A DNA stretch of 64,000 nt, from assembly GCA_937136425.1 (NCBI GenBank), contig CAKZON010000070.1:248001-312000 (forward strand), read 5' to 3'. Under the pieces are notes generated by a model. That model was not told the origin of the DNA. It worked only from the letters and a program-made list of their open reading frames with translations, and made no database searches. Made by a program: the position numbers and the translations under genes. The stretch's first letter is position 1, and every line of letters starts with the position of its first letter. Below, one piece after another: positions 61,802-64,000 of the stretch. The DNA is from an uncultured Crocinitomix sp. (GTDB taxonomy: Bacteria; Bacteroidota; Bacteroidia; Flavobacteriales_D; Crocinitomicaceae).

Positions 61802-64000
61802 TTATTTTAAGACTGAAACATGACCATTGTAAGTTTTTTTCTCTATTCCCAAATCAGTAATTACCGAGAACTCTATCCGCCATATGTAAATCCCATCTTG
61901 TACAAGGTTTCCGTTGACTCCAGTCCCATCCCATCCAATAGTATAGTTTTGGCTTTGGAAAAGTGTTTCTCCCCAACGATCAAATATTGATAATTGATAA
62001 TCAGAAGGTAAAGTGGTGGGAGAGAAAATGGGAGTGAAGACAGCATTAAAATTGTTGCCATCAGGTGTAAATGCGTTTGGTACGTAAAAAAGAACTTTGT
62101 TGTCAAAGTAAATCGTTTTTACAATCGAATCTTCGCAATGTGTGTTCGTAACTGTCAAAAGTATCTCGGCACTTGTTCCATCCTCAAATTTATGAGTTGG
62201 ATTCTCTGTAAACGAACTTCCACCATCTCCGAAATACCAATACCAATAATCTTCTCCGATTGATTCATTCATGAAATAAACTTCCTCATCATAACTTGGG
62301 TGTTCTGGAGAAAAGCTAAAAGCGGCTATAGGATTATCATGAATTAAAATTTCGACAGCCATGATGCTATCGCTACTGCAACCATTTTCAGATGTAACAG
62401 TTAGGGAAACATCATAACTTCCGGAACTAACATAACTATGTGTTGGATTTTCTAGGTTTGAAGATTCACCGTCACCAAAACTCCAATGCCAGTTTGCTAT
62501 TGGAGAACTAGATGATTCTGAAAAGTCATGAAAGTCAGTAACCAAAGGAGCACAACCCACAGTATCTTGAACAGAAAAAACAGTGTTTATACTTTCAATG
62601 GAAACACTAATCGTATCAACAGTTGTACAACTATCAAGCGATACTTGAACCCAATAGACACCTTCTGATTCAACATTAAAGGTTTGCTCTGTGCTTCCAT
62701 CTTGCCATAAAAATTCGGCATCTGGATTTCCAGCATCTAGCAATAATTCATCTCCTTCACAAATAAGTGTATCACTACCGATATTAACAGGGAACCCAGC
62801 ATCTTCAATACTGAAAAATAGAGTGTCTACTTTTAAACAGCTCGAAGTTATTTCTACCCAATGGTCACCTGGACAAAGATCGTTAATAACAGCGCTATCA
62901 ATCGTTGTATTTAGTACTTCATCTCCCGTGCTCCACACAAAATTATAAGGAGGTAATCCACAGTCTATTTTAGCGGTTGCTTCTCCATTACACTCACAAG
63001 ATGTGGCATCAGTTATATTTAGAGAAGACCTTAATGAATCTTCAAGTTTCATTAGGATAATATTATCAAAAAATGGGCTTTCAATTTCTTCATCAAAATA
63101 AGTTGTTCCACCTGCATTCAATAAAGGCAAACCTTCAGAATCATCATATTCTTGAAGAAAAAAACCTTGAAATAAATTTCCATTTGGATCTACAGTAATT
63201 TCTGGCGTAAAATCATAACCGATTCCTCCTAAATAACTTCCCCAATTCAAGGTTCCATCATTACCGAATTTAGCAATAAAGACATCTGTGTTACCTTCAA
63301 GTGTATTGTCAAAGTAATGACAGTCATTAGCATCAGGTAAAGGCATATCTGTCGATAATGTTATAAAAGTTAAATATATATTCCCACATTCATCAATTGG
63401 TAAGTCATTCGGAAATTGTAATTCGGAGCTATTACCACCATAATATGTTGCCCACAAACGATTCCCATCATTATCAAATTTTAGAATAAAAGCATCTGAA
63501 ATACCGTTTAACGTTTCTTGAAAATATGTCCCTCCATCCTCCACTTCAAAGTCCTCAGACCTTGTAGTTCCTGCAACAAAAAGATTACCTAAAGGATCTA
63601 TTTCGAGTATTGCTTCAGATTCTGAATCAGCGCCACCATAATATGTTCCCCATTCCAAATTACCACTATTATCCAACTTTGAGATAACGTAATCTGACTC
63701 TCCAGAATAAGAGTCTTCAAAATATGTTCCTGCGTTTTCTAAAGGAATGTCCGTTGAAACAGTTCTACAGCAAAAGAAAACATTACCAGTTAGATCAGTG
63801 GATAGGTCCAATGGAACATCTTCAGCAATTCCACCGTAGAATGTTGCCATTTCTCTATTTCCTGCATTGTCAAATTTTAAAACAAATAAATCAAACTCTC
63901 CCGCTAAAGTTCCTTGAAAATAAGTTCCAGCATCTTGCAAGGGGAAAATCGTAGAACCTGTTGTACCAAGAACCCATACGTTACCAAAAACATCCGCTTC
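61802..64000 (-). CDS. Secreted SBBP-repeat/PKD protein with type B sorting domain, partial (5' end missing)
   Basis: At least 732 codons; the frame is open to the right edge (EADVFGNVWVLGTTGSTIFPL reads through 64000-63941). The N-terminal part has five or more SBBP beta-propeller-like repeats of the form DAGTYFQGTL..FDLFVLKFDNAGNREMATFYGG; then an Ig-like region, two PKD domains (WHWSFGDGESSNLENPTHSY and YWYFGDGGSSFTENPTHKF), and a type B C-terminal sorting domain (VPNAFTPDGNNFNAVFTP, IFDRWGETLFQSQ, DGTGVNGNLVQDGIYIWRI). A type IX secreted surface protein, likely an adhesin. Confidence 0.9.
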   Translation of the reverse strand, partial: EADVFGNVWVLGTTGSTIFPLQDAGTYFQGTLAGEFDLFVLKFDNAGNREMATFYGGIAEDVPLDLSTDLTGNVFFCCRTVSTDIPLENAGTYFEDSYSGESDYVISKLDNSGNLEWGTYYGGADSESEAILEIDPLGNLFVAGTTRSEDFEVEDGGTYFQETLNGISDAFILKFDNDGNRLWATYYGGNSSELQFPNDLPIDECGNIYLTFITLSTDMPLPDANDCHYFDNTLEGNTDVFIAKFGNDGTLNWGSYLGGIGYDFTPEITVDPNGNLFQGFFLQEYDDSEGLPLLNAGGTTYFDEEIESPFFDNIILMKLEDSLRSSLNITDATSCECNGEATAKIDCGLPPYNFVWSTGDEVLNTTIDSAVINDLCPGDHWVEITSSCLKVDTLFFSIEDAGFPVNIGSDTLICEGDELLLDAGNPDAEFLWQDGSTEQTFNVESEGVYWVQVSLDSCTTVDTISVSIESINTVFSVQDTVGCAPLVTDFHDFSESSSSPIANWHWSFGDGESSNLENPTHSYVSSGSYDVSLTVTSENGCSSDSIMAVEILIHDNPIAAFSFSPEHPSYDEEVYFMNESIGEDYWYWYFGDGGSSFTENPTHKFEDGTSAEILLTVTNTHCEDSIVKTIYFDNKVLFYVPNAFTPDGNNFNAVFTPIFSPTTLPSDYQLSIFDRWGETLFQSQNYTIGWDGTGVNGNLVQDGIYIWRIEFSVITDLGIEKKTYNGHVSVLK

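Overview
The window looks like a chromosomal stretch from a low-GC, free-living member of the Bacteroidota, most likely Flavobacteriales (Crocinitomicaceae/Cryomorphaceae-like). The evidence is a PorP/SprF-family protein, two proteins with gliding-motility-type (type B) C-terminal sorting domains, at least one type A sorting domain, many SusC/PorT-like outer-membrane barrels and short lipoproteins, an ATP synthase operon without atpD/atpC, and promoters of the Bacteroidota TTTG-N19-TAnnTTTG type. No rRNA, CRISPR array or intact insertion sequence was seen.

Layout. 1-4.4 kb: partial PorP/SprF gene, then the fatty-acid cluster fabH-accB-accC and, upstream, yceD-rpmF (plsX is absent between rpmF and fabH). 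5.2-7.7 kb: pdxA and an M17 leucyl aminopeptidase. 7.8-12.4 kb: a secreted Fn3/type B CTD protein, riboflavin synthase, a small barrel protein and an XRE regulator. 12.5-19.3 kb: one long leftward operon, bactofilin-atpZ-like-small membrane protein-atpB-atpE-atpF-atpH-(secreted protein of unknown function)-atpA-atpG, with stable intercistronic hairpins. 19.5-29 kb: CNNM/CBS protein, purD, a barrel protein, FkbM-like methyltransferase, Big_5 lipoprotein, free-Met-R-sulfoxide reductase, hemW and a family-5 solute-binding lipoprotein. 29-36.8 kb: a secreted protein, methylmalonyl-CoA epimerase followed by a cluster of composite palindromic repeats, a sensor kinase, a large AsmA-like protein, Mn-type superoxide dismutase and a small lipoprotein with a split haem-like motif. 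37-49.9 kb: leuS, two envelope proteins, a cytochrome c/copper-monooxygenase-like protein with a type A sorting domain, dxr, tRNA-Leu, tig-clpP-clpX, a 2-oxoglutarate/Fe(II)-type oxygenase and a lipoprotein.

From 50.1 kb the character changes. A tRNA-Ser(GGA) gene is followed by a large serine recombinase whose reading frame runs antisense into the tRNA, a 49-codon ORF coupled to it, a MerR-like regulator, a zinc-finger protein, repeat-rich non-coding DNA and a compact potential RNA structure. Beside these lies what I regard as the most interesting cargo: a cytoplasmic subtilisin-like protease and an AAA+ ATPase in tail-to-tail orientation (reminiscent of the IetAS anti-phage system but convergent), then a nucleotidyltransferase-HEPN fusion protein. 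I read this as an integrative element or its remnant at a tRNA gene carrying defence genes; its right end could not be located. 59.1-64 kb returns to envelope genes: a TonB-receptor-like barrel and a partial SBBP/PKD/type B CTD secreted protein that runs off the window.

All functional assignments are from reading translated sequence; no database search was run.
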